The notes beneath the pieces were generated by a model. The model saw only the letters and a program-made list of their open reading frames with translations, was not told where the DNA came from and made no database searches. Below are positions 1-11,527 of a DNA stretch of 64,000 nucleotides, piece by piece (position 1 is the first letter of the stretch; each line of letters starts with the position of its first letter). This DNA comes from Morinoia aosen (lineage: Eukaryota > Arthropoda > Malacostraca > Amphipoda > Talitridae), in NCBI GenBank assembly GCA_030386875.1, contig CM059579.1, positions 16,216,484 to 16,280,483 of the forward strand, in the 5' to 3' direction. The position numbers and the translations under genes were made by a program.

Positions 1-2285
1 TGCTTATATTCAATCAAACTATAAGTATACCCTATTTTGTTTCAACCCTTGCAGATATTCACGCCTCTTTTACGTTTCTCATGCTCGGTATTGCGCTTTG
101 CAGACATTAATTATTTTTATTTGAAGCCTTGTCGAGATTAATGCAAAGCTTTAATTTACCATGCATAATGTTTAGCTTGAGAGATATTCACCCAGTCTTT
201 TCTGATTTCTGATTTTAAGACTAGCCGATTATTTACGCAAGTCTAAAATCTTCCGAGCTTCATGATGTGATGAGACGGGCAGTCCGGAAAGTTCTCGCAG
301 CTGGGAGCGCGTCTTGAAAACAGTGCCGCAATTTTGCTCCCTTCGACGCTGTTCGGTACAATTAATTCGAACGCTTTCGTCCTATAGTCTGGTTCGGACT
401 GTTGACTCGGGGTTGGCTCGTTTTAAAGTTCATCTAATATCTTTTTGAGCGCCGTACTTCCATGCGCCGTCCTATTGATTCTCCATAAATGAATGAGAAG
501 TTATGCTAATGTGGGTCTCTCGAAACCCCGGTTACTACGTCATTTTGGGGCTAGTCGATGGCGTCCTGAACTTTAAAGACTTCAATAAATGTCCTAAGGG
601 AAAGTTCGAGTCGTCTGCTGGTGGTCCTTGGTTCAAAGCCTAGGTCCTCAATTGACCTTTCTTGAGTGACTATTTTATGCGTTTTTAATACGTGCGCTGA
701 GGCACAGAACTCGGCAGTTGATTACGTTATTGCGGGGCTACTTGTGCCTTGAAACTAATTAAACTTGTTTTCCTTCTATGTGAAGTGCCGGCACAAGGAA
801 TACTTTCTGGTACCTTAATTGCTGGTAAAATTGTATGTGCGTATCTAGAAAGTGAGAAGAAAATATCACGAACATTCGTGTACTACATATAAAAAATTGA
901 ATGCTATTTGTTTCAATTATATATTTTTTTCTAGAACCCTAAAATGAAGAAATTTATGCGGGAGAGGGAGAGGTGAGATTCCGGCCTGTAACGAGCATTG
1001 CCATTCATTATTTTTGTGCTGGCAACGGAACCGAGAATCTCGGCTTTACGCAACTAGAAAATTGAGGGCGTAACAAATGCATTTAGACTTAACTTTTACT
1101 ATAATGTTCTCTGAAGGAATCTTAAGTGCAATTAAAATTGAGCCTGGCAAAAAAACATCAGTGGAGCGATGAAGCATAATTACAGTAAAATACTAAGAGA
1201 AATCCGACTCTAACGGATTTTATTCAAACCTCTGACCTATGGGCATCATGGGCAAGAATATAAGGCCCACAACGTAATTTTCAGATCGAACTCCTGCCCT
1301 ATAGAATGCATTTGTTGAAAGGAAATTAAGCGGTAATGCGAGGACAAATTTTGCCCACCGTAATTTGGGTCTTGAGTGGTTGTTCAAGTAGACGCCCCTG
1401 ACACTGCAGTTTTCAGGGATATCAAGCTGCATCCCCTGAATGTTTCCAGCGAGAGCAAAGGGAAAACAGTCCTAAAAAATTTGAAGATAACCAACACCAG
1501 TAAATAGGTTTGAGAAAAATAATCACCAAGTACTGAATATCTTTCATGCCAATAACCACAATTACTAAATATCTCTCAGGACAACCAGCACCAATTAATG
1601 TGCATTTCTTTTACCTATACCAACCCGAACTGCGATTCTGTAAGTCTAGCGGGGCGCAAATTTCCTGATCATTCTGGGATAGAAGGAGTCGGTGTCCCGG
1701 CACCGGAAATGGCAGAGGGAGAGACCAGCCAGAGGGAAGGCCTCCCCAGTTAGCCCTCATTAGTGTCACCGCATCCCTGTTTTCATGTTGCGATCGCAGC
1801 GCGGCTAGCTATTCCTGGGATGTCCTTTCTATGTCCCCTCGTCATAAGCGCTGATTTATGCCGGCATTGTCTTATCAGTCTCCCTGCTTCGCTTCAGCTG
1901 CCTGAAAACTTGGTAGCAGTTCACATCGCGTTTTAAGCGTTACTGAATTTGTTTGAACTCTGAGTTTTCGAGTAATTTCTTGGAATGACCGTAAAAATTG
2001 GTTAGTTTTGGTTAGTCTCTGTCGAAATGAGGTAGCCTTTTTCTTGAAATTTTCGCAGTTTTTTCCAATAGAATAAAGTTAGCTTTCTGGTGGGCTTCTG
2101 TCGCGCTCTAACTTTTCTGACCGGTCAGCAGAACTGATTCCAACAAGGAACCGAAAACTCTGATCAGGAGAAATTGAACGAAGTGAATGCTTTCTGATTG
2201 CCGCAGCTCTAATGCACTAGACTATTTTTTGGGTATGTCTTCAAATGCCAGATGAAAATACGTTTTTAATTTGACGTTTACCGGT
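1..2285. other. Unique AT-rich DNA, no feature recognised
   Basis: No open frame longer than about 70 codons, no tandem array and no copy of the repeat families found elsewhere in the window. A slightly more GC-rich patch lies near 1,620-1,830 without a coding signature. Probably intergenic or intronic. Confidence 0.5.
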
Positions 2286-2472
2286 TTTTCAGCACTTAAT
2301 ACTTTCTTCTTGAACTTTTATTTTGTTTAATAAACGTCCTTTAAAATTTTCTGTTTCCATGCCCTTGTACATAGATTCAGCGTTACCTCAACTCCGGACT
2401 AAATGGTGCCTTCCTCCTTCCTCTTATTGGAACGTCTTTGTTTTGGTTAGATAGGCTCAAACTAACATGTAA
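2286..2472 (+). repeat. SINE-like family copy 1, 5'-truncated
   Basis: Matches the 3' half of the ~350-bp family: the TTTTTCAGCAC module, the AACTCC..ACTAAATGGTGCC module, the CTTCCTCCTTCCTCT tract and the terminal AGGCTCAAACTAAC. The first half is missing. 5' truncation with the 3' end preserved is typical of target-primed retroposition. An imperfect flanking duplication (TTTGACGTTTA before, ATTGACATTTA after) is compatible with this but carries mismatches. Confidence 0.7.
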
Positions 2473-3280
2473 TTATTGACATTTATTGGCGACGCGTATA
2501 GTTTTTATTTCATTACACATAAAAAATACTACAATTAGCGAGCTGCTAGACTTCCTTGATGTTTCTGTTGGCATTTGTATAATTGCGTTTCTTTTTTTGT
2601 TAACGCTTATATAAAAACAATGCAACGTAGTTATCAGCCCTTTTCGGAACAATAATACTGAAAAACCCCATGGTATCGCTCGATGACAGTTTAATTTCAC
2701 AGGACGTAATGTTCAATATAAAGTCCATCTTAAAGTTGCACATCAGCTCATGAATATTTTAACTTATACGGATAAAAATTTGCCCTGTATATTCAGTTAT
2801 TCCTTTCAATAATTATGCATCAATGTTTGATTAGTTTGAGATTCTCTAGCCACAACAGACACAGTCGCTTTAGTTTAAAAAAATTAACGTATAAGTTTAA
2901 GGTTCGCCCTGGATTGACTGTACGAATTACGAGATTAATAGACCCGAAATAATTCATTGACGAGTTTAGGGTCATGTGAAGCACTACAAAATGTCTATTT
3001 CACGCGACTTCATAATAAAATTAAAACATAACGAATCACTAACTTGATTATTTCAACGACGGACCCATTGAGCGCTGCTGTTAGATATGCATATCGATCT
3101 CCAACCGTAAGTCCATGCCATTTTACCAGCATGTACCGATGCTGTCAGTTAAATGAGGAAGTTTTGTGTTCGGTGGCTCAGTTTCTGTGCGCTTGATAAT
3201 TTTGTTGTCTTGTAGTAAGTGAAGCTTTGTTGTGGTTCCTGCTGTCATCTCATGCGGGGCCTAAGATTTAGTTAAAATAA
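2473..3280. other. Unique AT-rich DNA, no feature recognised
   Basis: No recognisable gene or repeat until the 17-bp array begins. Confidence 0.45.
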
Positions 3281-3943
3281 GTCTCACCCTCAAGTTATTC
3301 GTACTCTGAAATAATTCTCATTCTGAAGAAATTCTCATTCTGAAGTAATTCTCATTCTTGAGTGATTCTCATTCTGAAGTAATTCTCATTCTGAAGTAAT
3401 TCTCATTCTGAAGTAATTCTCATTCTGAAGTAATTCTCATTCTGAAGTAATTCTCATTCTTAAGTGATTCTCATTCTGAAGTAATTCTCATTCTTAAGTG
3501 ATTCTCATTCTGAAGAAATTCTCATTCTGAAGTAATTCTCATTCTGAAGTAATTCTCATTCTTAAGTGATTCTCATTCTGAAGAAATTCTCATTCTGAAG
3601 TAATTCTCATTCTGAAGTAATTCTCATTCTGAAGTAATTCTCATTCTGAAGTAATTCTCATTCTGAAGTAATTCTCATTCTGAAGTAATTCTCATTCTGA
3701 AGTGATTCTCATTCTGAAGTAATTCTCATTCTGAAGTAATTATTCCTCTAAAGTTATTCTTCCTCTAAAGTTATTCTTCCTCTAAGGTTATTCTCCCTCT
3801 AGGGTTATTCTCCCTCTAGGGTTATTCTCCCTCTAGGGTTATTGTCCCTCTAGGGTTATTCTCCCTCTAGGGTTATTCTCCCTCTAGGGTTATTCTCCCT
3901 CTGAGGTTATTCTCCCTCTGAGGTTATTCTCCCTCGAAGGTAA
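3281..3943. repeat. 17-bp minisatellite with directional motif drift
   Basis: About 39 units of 17 bp. Most of the array is ATTCTCATTCTGAAGTA, with TTAAGTG and GAAGAAA variants. At about 3,737 the motif changes to ATTCTTCCTCTAAAGTT, then from about 3,790 to ATTCTCCCTCTAGGGTT, and ends with CTGAGGTT and CTCGAAGG variants. The period stays at 17 through the changes, so this is one array that diversified rather than several arrays side by side. Confidence 0.93.
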
Positions 3944-4270
3944 TTTTTCCAGCAATAATTCTCGCACAACAGAAAATAAATGGCCTGTCTTTCGGAATGC
4001 ACGGAAGATCCATTTTTACGTCCGTATGAGTTAGCAAATTGTTCCTGATTCTTGTTTAGAAGAAAATTCGTTTGAAATTGGACCTTTTCTTTTCATTTCT
4101 AAGTTTGTAGAAAAGTAGTAGTGAACTTGATTTGAATGAAGGAACTTGGTTTGAATGAAGAAGTCAAATAGTTTTCATTGCAATACCTGAATGATCTCAG
4201 TGCAGTAATGAGCTAACTGTAAATATTTCTAGAAACGCGTTTTTTCAGTTTTATTCTTTAATTCTCGTAA

Positions 4271-4741
4271 TTAGCTATTCAATCCCTTGTGTTATCGCGC
4301 ATTGACTACTGCAGCCTAGTATGGGGAGACTTACCTCAATACCTTCAAAGGGACTTACAAAAATGCATGAATTTTGCAGCCAAGGTGGTATGCAACGGTA
4401 ATTTCAAAAGAAATGATCACGTAACCCCTCTCCTCAATAAACTCGGCTGGATTCCTATCCAAGAAAGGCTCCTCTTGCAGAAGGCCCAATACGTATTCTC
4501 CTCGTTATATCTTCCTCAGAGCAATGCGGAGATAGTGCGTTTCCATCCACCCACTGTAACCAATCAAAAACCGAACAGAAACAATAATGTCTTAGTCAAC
4601 TATCGTTCATCTCACTTAGGGCAGAAGGCTCTGTCCATATCAGGCGCCTTACTGTGGAACAAACTTCCCCTGAGTATTAAAGTCCCTCAAAGACCGAGAG
4701 AATTTAAAGCCAAAATAACTCGTCATCTTGTGTCTCAATAA
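4271..4741 (+). pseudogene. CR1/L2-like LINE reverse transcriptase, C-terminal remnant
   Basis: An open frame of about 156 codons following an in-frame stop at 4,268-4,270. It has the layout of the region C-terminal to the RT catalytic core in CR1/L2/jockey-type non-LTR retrotransposons: SRIDYCSLVWG near the start, then an HVTPLLNKLGWIPIQERL-type block, then a GQKALSISGALLWNKLPLSIK block, ending in FKAKITRHL. The catalytic core (including the xxDD box), the endonuclease and ORF1 are absent, so the copy is 5'-truncated and cannot move by itself. The start is set by truncation rather than a start codon. The LINE call rests on remembered family patterns; the exact clade is uncertain. Confidence 0.82.
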
Positions 4742-5403
4742 TAATTTTTAGTTACAGAACATACTGAATGAGTACTGACGAATCTCATTTGCCTGGTATC
4801 TCCATTGCTGAACAATCTCCCTCGCTCATTGTTTTATAATTCAAGACATCACACAACAGTTTGGAAGTATGCGTAGGTATTATGATTTGACCGCCTATAC
4901 GTTGTCATTTGCAAACATGCTTACTTGTATATGTGTGTACGTATATAGGTGTATGTGCACATATGGGTGTGTATATGTGCACGTACACCTGTGTGCACTA
5001 GAGTAGATAAACCAGTCGAAGGTTGCATTTTATGTCATTCCTCTCCGTTTCTGTGCAAGCATCAAACTAGACCGTCATGGTACCTATATGTGTGTGTGTG
5101 TTTATCGATTGCAGACATTCTGCACCATATTACAAAGATAATGTGTTTTTTTTCTAATATGAAATTGTAAAGCATCCATGTAAAAAAAAAAATAAAAATA
5201 AATTCGTTGTGTAATCATCCATTTATACTGCAGTAATATGCTTATTCTGCTTATAATAATGTGATACCTATGTTTGTTTATGAATTGCCGACAATTTGCG
5301 CCATATTTCAAAGATAATGTGATTTGTTTTCTAATATGAAACCTTTATAGGACATTAATGTTTTCGTTCTTATTCACGTCCCACAATCGTTTTCATGTTT
5401 CTG

Positions 5404-5416
5404 ACTTAAGTAGACT
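5404..5416. repeat. Target-site duplication, left copy
   Basis: ACTTAAGTAGACT, repeated exactly at 5,768-5,780 on the other side of the SINE-like copy. A 13-bp exact duplication points to target-primed insertion. Confidence 0.85.
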
Positions 5417-5767
5417 CCCCTCAGGGGGATACAATTATTGTATCTATGGGAACTAGCGCTCCCAGGGGGAGAATGAGAGGGCCCGAGCTGAGAGTTAGGT
5501 AGGCCTTCTTTTTGTTGAAATAAAATGTTTTTGTTATGTTAAGGACCACCTTTTTTCGGTCCACTGCTGTCCTGTTTTTCAGCACCTACTACTTTCTTCT
5601 TCAACTTTGATCTTGTTTCATAATCTTCCTTCCCAACTTACTGTTTCTATGCCTTTCTGCGTAGATTCCGCGTTTCCTTAACTCCATACTAAATGGTGCC
5701 TTCCTCCTTCCTCTCTTTGGATCGCATTTGTTGCTGGGTAGGGAGGCTAAAACTAATGATTAATCTA
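5417..5767 (+). mobile_element. SINE-like family copy 2, full length with 13-bp TSD
   Basis: Best-delimited member of the family. It starts CCCCTCAGGGGGATAC, runs through GGAATTAGCGCTCCC-like, GGGCCCGAGCTGAGAG, TAGGCCTTC, CACTGCTGTCCTG and AACTCCATACTAAATGG modules, and ends GGGAGGCTAAAACTAATG. It is flanked by exact 13-bp direct repeats. There is no open frame, no terminal inverted repeat and no poly(A). The first 12 bases (CCCCT..AGGGGG) form a small inverted repeat. I do not see convincing Pol III A/B boxes, so the class remains open; retroposition is inferred from the TSD. Confidence 0.85.
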
Positions 5768-5780
5768 ACTTAAGTAGACT
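5768..5780. repeat. Target-site duplication, right copy
   Basis: ACTTAAGTAGACT, identical to 5,404-5,416. Confidence 0.85.
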
Positions 5781-6078
5781 GTCTTGTGCCACTATTTTTA
5801 GTATGAAATTTTATAAAATTCATGCTATAAAAAAAATATTTCCTCTGTTTCCCTCGATTGGAATTCTGGTTTATAATGGCTAGTTTATGCTGATATTTGC
5901 GCACATGCTTACTTGTATATATGTGTACGTGTGCACGCTACGCGTATGACACTCTGTAGAATGCGTATGTATTGCCTCAATGCATAGAAATGCATTTGTG
6001 TATGCTTACGAGTTTGGTGTAAGTATGTGCGTGGGTATGTTTGTGCATGCGTATGTGTATATATCTACATGTATACGT

Positions 6079-6625
6079 GCACATATGTGTGTACTAAACT
6101 GACAACTAGCATTTTACTAGAGAAAATGGTCTTTTTTCTGTGCACTCTCAACTTGTAACATTACCTAACTCGTCATCTCTTTATTATTGTAAAGCATTCA
6201 TGCACAAACTATACATTTGTTCTGCGATCATCCATTTATATTTAAATAAAATGCTTATTAACTAATGACCGGTATGTAAAAATTGTTGAATCAGAAATAC
6301 AAAACTTATAATCTTCTTGGTCCTCATGCTTATGTGTACATATATGTGTGTATATTTACATGTATGTGTGCACATATGTGTGTACTAAACTGACAACTAG
6401 CATTTTACTAGAGATAATGGTCATTTTCTGTTCACTCTCAACTTGTAACATTACCTAACTCGTCATCTCTTTATTATTGTAAAGCATTCATGTACAAGCT
6501 ATACATTTGTTGTACGATCATCCATTTATATTTAAATAAAATGCTTATTAACTAACGACCGTTATGTTAAAATTGTTGAATTAGAAATACAAAAGTTATA
6601 ATCTTCTTGGTCCTCATGCTTATGC

Positions 6626-6640
<15 letters not shown>
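6079..6640. repeat. Tandem duplication, two ~291-bp units
   Basis: 6,079-6,348 and 6,369-6,640 match closely with an offset of 291 bp. Shared blocks include ACTAAACTGACAACTAGC, CGTCATCTCTTTATTATTG and TTATAATCTTCTTGGTCC. The junctions are GT/TA-rich, which suggests unequal exchange or slippage there. Confidence 0.9.
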
Positions 6641-6657
<17 letters not shown>

Positions 6658-6712
6658 CTGTATGTGTGTGTGTATGTATGTATATATATATGTACGTATA
6701 TATATGCATATG
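6629..6712. repeat. (TA)n microsatellite and TA/TG-rich tract
   Basis: A pure TA run covers about 6,629-6,657, followed by TG/TA mixtures to about 6,712. Confidence 0.95.
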
Positions 6713-7246
6713 GATTTGTATTTATATTTTTTATTCATGCTTCCTTAAAATGACACTTTTGAACATTTGCCGAAACAAGCGATTCATATATTATTTCCTG
6801 GCATCAATAATTGCGAAGTTTTATGTCATGTACATGTAAACTGTCAAAAGTGTTTTCACCCCACAATGAAAATGCATCGTCCATGAATTTGCGTTATCTC
6901 TTATAATTATCATTACATGTATTGTCAAATGTAGATTAAGCAAGATTAGGAGTACATTGCCCTCAATCATTTATTTTCGACTAGTGACACGAGTTTTTCA
7001 ATACTCGTGTGTGTGTATCATCTAAGTGTATTAATTTTAAGATATTTAAAAACCAATGATTGTAATATTGTACAATCTCTATTGGAAATAAAGTTTTTTC
7101 TTTCTTTCTTTCTAATTCAAAGCTAGATATTTGTTCAAAATTAAATTACGTATGAAACGTAAACTCGTTTTTAAACAACCAGAATTTTCATCCGTGGGTT
7201 ACACTGGAACACATTTTACTGTGAACTAATTTACTCACACGTTAAA

Positions 7247-7475
7247 TTAACATTTTGACTGCGACTACTAAATATTAAGTTATACACCAAACTCAAATTT
7301 AATGTCAATTGTAGTAAGCTATTTTGAAAATACCGAGCATGAACTGAATCGTGCCTTCATTTAGCTCTGATTAAATATGTATGCGAATTGAGTTTGCGAC
7401 TATTGGCCGGTCACCAGCATTATGAAAATTGCCTCCTTGTACCACCGGTGGCGCACGTCGCAGTCAAAGTGTTAA
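7247..7475 (+). mobile_element. TTAA MITE, family B copy 1
   Basis: 229 bp bounded by TTAA on both sides. The ends are near-perfect inverted repeats: TTAACATTTTGACTGCGAC at the left and GTCGCAGTCAAAGTGTTAA at the right. There is no coding capacity. The TTAA target duplication and short inverted termini fit a nonautonomous piggyBac-superfamily element; that assignment is inference from target site and size. The interior carries CCACCGGTGG near the right end, shared by all family B members. Confidence 0.85.
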
Positions 7476-7748
7476 TAAAAACAGCACTCATTTCACCCAC
7501 CTGAGACATGATCGTGACACGCCGGCAGTGCCTCGTACTGACATTTCGATCTTCTCGGGGCGACATCATCGCGTTCTCTCATGACGCTCATCTCACAGAC
7601 AGATTAGTCTTCGGATGAAGGGCGCCGTAAAGCAAGCTTGTTACAGCGCAGGGTGGGAGGAGGCGTGTTTGTTGAACGTGGGCTCCCAGCTCGGCTGTGA
7701 CTTACGCGTCTCGTGCTGAGGTGTCAAGTGGGTGCTGGTACGGGACGC

Positions 7749-7982
7749 TCTGCTGCTGCAGCAGCAGCAGCAGCAGCAGCATCAGCAGCAGCTGTACTCC
7801 TATAACAGCAGCAGCAGCAGCTGTACTCCTATAACAACAGCAGCAGCAGCAGCAGCTGTACTCCCATTGCAGCAGCAGCAGCAGCAGCTGTACTCCCATA
7901 GCAGCAGCAACAGCAGCAGCAGCTGTACTCCCATAGCAGCAGCAACAGCAGCAGCAGCTGTACTACTACTACAGCAGCAACA
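7749..7982 (+). repeat. CAG-rich array with ~33-60 bp higher-order units
   Basis: CAG runs (5-8 repeats, with CAT and CAA interruptions) alternate with CTGTACTCCTATAA or CTGTACTCCCATAG spacers, giving a compound array. Open frames on both strands (Gln-, Ala-, Leu- or Cys-rich) reflect the triplet repeat only. Confidence 0.93.
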
Positions 7983-9377
7983 CTCCACGAAAACTGCAGG
8001 AAATTCACTTCCACTGCTGGATGATCGCTGAAGCATCTATTACTTTAGCTGCCCGGTGTTGCAGCTATAAAAGGCAGCTAAAATTATAGATGCTCTGGGG
8101 AAAATCAAGACTGGGCGCAAGTGCCATGCAAATTTAAGATTCATCAGCTAATGATGGGTGTAATGTATCAACTTCGTATTCATTCTCCTGATTTTTGTCG
8201 GAAAATACCAATCGGCTAAATCTGTTATACTGCATTTCTTGTTCGGGTGTATATCATCAAAATAACTAGGTGCGGTACGCAAAAATCTAGATTTTTTTTC
8301 ACGATAGATTTGCGCGACTACAGTAAATCGCTTTCTCTTACTTTTCCATGAATCGTCCTATGGCGATTACTTCATAAGCGATTTGCAATTAAAAGAATTA
8401 AAATACTCATCTCACTTCAGATAATCCCCAATTACATCGTTAACAATTAAAGGATTTTAACGCGCTTTGTCTCGTTAAGAGCAGAAATTGTTTCCTTTTA
8501 CATGCTGAAAATACTAATTTCAACTTAGAGTTATGTATTCTAAAATCCAAAATTAGGGAGCGTTTTGACACAGGCTGGTCGAATTAGAAAGCAAGAAAGT
8601 CGACGAAAGGCAGGAATCCCAGTTAATGAAGAAGGTTTTCTAATTTAAATTTACAATTTTAGCAGCATTTTTATATTGAAAAGCTTCAAAGTTCACGTTT
8701 CTCTTCAAAAACAACCTTCTGTTTTATTATTTTAGCTATAAGTGATAAGATTTGTGGCTAAATCAGACCCAAATGCTTTTATCTCATTACATAGTGTCCT
8801 TTGAACAAATTTTGCTTCTGTTCCGAAAGAAAATAATTGTTCAGGACGTAATGGAACCACTTCATCGCCGTTAACGAGATTATGCGAGCGAAAATCATTT
8901 AAACATTGAAATTACCATGAGTAACTCTAATTAGACTTCGCATTTAGGTAGGATATTTAATTTTTATTGCATAGATGTTACATTTAAATGTGATGATGGA
9001 TGAAGATTTGTTGATGAATAAATTATGTGAGCTTGAATCGTTTTTTCGATGAAAATAAAAGCGGGAACCAGCACGTTTTCGGTTGACTTCTCAGGCAATT
9101 ACAATCGTGTATAAGATTAATTTTTTGAGCATCGGTCATGAAAAAACATGGAGACTTTGAACTTTTTATGAGGGTAAAATTCTTTCAAATACAAAGCGCT
9201 CCGATGCTTTATTTGTGCAATGTAAATTATTCATGGAAACGACTTGTGTTTGCCCATTACAGAACTGAAGAGTTCCTACAACCGTATATTCTGTAGAACT
9301 GCACAAAACGCTGGGGTGGATTGACTAGTGAGAGCTTAAAATGTTGAATATTTCAAGTACAGATCGTACTTTTTTCC
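7983..9377. other. Unique AT-rich DNA, no feature recognised
   Basis: No long open frame, tandem array or known dispersed family is visible in this 1.4-kb stretch. Confidence 0.45.
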
Positions 9378-9607
9378 TTAACACGTTAGTTGCGGTGGGT
9401 TAAACTGAAGTTCAATATTCAACTTAATTTTAAAGTCAAAAGTGATAAGCAAATTTGTAAATATCAAACATTAACTGGGCCTGTTAAATACCATTAATTT
9501 AGAAAGGTTATTAGAATCTTTCAAAACGACCCATCGATGGGTCGTTTCGCAGCAGGAAAAACCTAACTACGACCCACCGGTGGGTCATACCACAATGAAC
9601 GTGTTGA
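9378..9607 (+). mobile_element. TTAA MITE, family A copy 1
   Basis: About 230 bp, starting TTAACACGTTAGTTGCGG and ending near ACAATGAACGTGTTGA, imperfect inverted termini. It holds a 24-bp perfect palindrome at 9,524-9,547 with core CGACCCATCGATGGGTCG and a 16-bp palindrome GACCCACCGGTGGGTC at 9,571-9,586. The left part (AAACTGAAGTTCAATATTC) is shared with some family B copies. The right-hand TTAA has decayed to TTGA. Confidence 0.8.
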
Positions 9608-9981
9608 ACGACAAATATATATTTTTTCCCACTAAGCATTTTGTGAATTTTACAACAGCCTCAAGAACGTCAGTTGCACAAGACAAATGGTCAAAAAGGT
9701 TAAAAATATTAAGAGCATAAATCTAAGATAAAATAGCATTGAAGCACAAACTGATTGAATTTTTTAGTAGCATTTGTAGTTCCATTTTTAAACGCATTGT
9801 GCAAAGAAATCTCCAAAAATGTTTACAATCAAGCAGAAGTGCATTTGTAAGATGGGAGGTAGGTAAAAACTACTCTTATTTCTCCGGAATAAATAAGAAA
9901 TAGCGTCGGATTGGCGTCAAAGAACCGACTTTTCTAGTAGTCTCGGTTATTCGACGCTCACTCCCGCTTTTAGCACTTTAG
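9608..9981. other. Unique AT-rich DNA, no feature recognised
   Basis: No gene or repeat recognised until the hairpin at 9,982. Confidence 0.4.
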
Positions 9982-10036
9982 CGGTTATTATTCGTATTAT
10001 TCGACGCTTTTAGCGTTATAATACGAATAATAACCG
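9982..10036. repeat. Inverted repeat with 18-bp perfect arms
   Basis: CGGTTATTATTCGTATTA at 9,982-9,999 is exactly complementary to 10,019-10,036. The 19-nt centre can add a 5-bp ACGCT/AGCGT stem. Just downstream, a TTAACGTTA(T/C)TTCACGAATA module occurs twice (about 10,060 and 10,107), so the neighbourhood is locally duplicated as well. Confidence 0.9.
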
Positions 10037-11185
10037 TCCATTTATACACATTCCATTTAATTAACGTTATTTCACGAATAGTATTTCCATTTATGCATTT
10101 TTCATTTAACGTTACTTCACGAATATTCTTCGTTAGAGACCAGAGAGAAAATTTGGCCTCCGTATTTCCGATTGATTCTTCCGCTTGTGCTGCGGACGTA
10201 GCCGAGAATTTTATGCCATTCATCCGCCACTTCTGCACAAATTTGACCAAAAATACATTGGGTTGAACGATATATGTTTTATCTAGATTCGTACGTCTGT
10301 ATAGATACGTCCATTGATCTGCACTGACATGTGAAAAATATTGTTATGCTTCGAAATGTCTGGAAATATGCATGGTTTCTTTTTGACCATCGCTTGCCTT
10401 TTGTTGCCTGAGGGTTTTTTATTTGATTTTTGTTTCGGTAAACAATGCATGGAGAGGCGTAACATTTTGTCGACTGATGCTGACGTTCTTCCATGTGTTG
10501 TTGCAGCTATCATTTCGGGCTCTTCTCGAATCAAGCAACTGTTTACTGAGCACATTTATGCTTTAATTTGAGATATTTCCCTAAAGTTCCAAGTCTGAGG
10601 TGGCTAATTTCATTTTTCTAAAATATAGCGTAAAAAAGCTGATAGGTATAACAGTCTCAATGAAACTTACTTATAAGCATTATAAAATTCTATGCGTGGT
10701 GTGCGTTGATAAATGTAAAGCGAGCTATAAAAAGGTCAGGCACGTATCGAGGGCGAAAACAAAAAATTTCCTACGAGTTATTACACAGTTAAAGATAGAA
10801 CAGACCTGTATATTTCACTAACATTGACGAATGTGCAACAACACACACGGGACAGTAACGGGGGGATGTGGAATTTAAACAGATGTACAAGTGTCATGAG
10901 GATTGTTGATTGCGGTGCTGTAATCTGTCATCACTTGATTGCGATTGCAGGCAGGCAGTAAGGTGATGGAAGTCACGTGGACTTTCATCCACTTCACCTC
11001 GAAGAATGACTTTTAACTCAATCAATACCTCGATATCACATTAAAAAGCAAAGTTTAATTCACTACTTAGAGAATTTGAATCGCATCATGAATCTTCTGA
11101 ATTTGTCGTATGATACTCGAAAGGCGTAAAACAGTGATGTAGCCATCACGTAGTGCACGCTAGAGTGAAGATGGACGTAGAGTGG
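10037..11185. other. Unique DNA, no gene recognised
   Basis: Several overlapping open frames of 70-90 codons lie at 10,280-10,820 on both strands. None has a recognisable domain, signal peptide or membrane segment, and frames open on both strands over the same bases argue against coding. Confidence 0.4.
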
Positions 11186-11527
11186 CAGCGGACTCCCTGG
11201 GGAAAATGTAAGTCCGGAGCTGAAGGCTAGGTGAGCCTTACGTTGGTTCAAATAGGTTGAAATAGAACTTGTTTTGTTGTGTTAAGGACGGTTCATTGCT
11301 GTCCTATTTTTAAGCATCAACTGCTTTCTCCTCTACCTTTTATCTTGCATCATGTGATTCTTTCTCAAGCTGCTGTTTGTTTGTGTGCTCAGGGGATCTT
11401 GTGAGGGAAACACACCGTGGGAATAGATACCCCGTTCTTTAAACTCTTCACTAAATGGTACTTTCCTCCTTCCTCTCTTTGGAGCACCTTCGTTGTGGTT
11501 GGGAAGGTTTGAACTGACGTGTCTTAT
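11186..11527 (+). mobile_element. SINE-like family copy 3, diverged
   Basis: Carries the family modules in order: CTCCCTGGGGAAAATGTAAG, GAGCTGAAGGCTAGGTGAGCC, TGCTGTCCTATTTTTAAGC, CACTAAATGGTACTTTCC and GGAAGGTTTGAACTGACG. It includes an extra CACACCGTGGGAATAG segment missing from copies 2 and 4 but with counterparts in copies 5 and 13, which suggests a subfamily. Confidence 0.75.

Larger units (their letters stand above)
4742..7110 (+). mobile_element. Probable LINE 3' region with internal duplications
   Basis: No coding frame. AT-rich with GT/AC-rich patches. Modules recur: ACATGCTTACTTGTATAT at about 4,915 and 5,900, CAAAGATAATGTG at about 5,134 and 5,309, and TAAAGCATTCATG at about 6,188 and 6,480. 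The stretch ends with TTGGAAATAAAG and a short TTTC microsatellite (about 7,085-7,110), which resembles the 3' tail of L2/CR1-like elements. A SINE-like insertion sits inside at 5,417-5,767. Assigning the whole interval to one LINE is inference. Confidence 0.4.
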
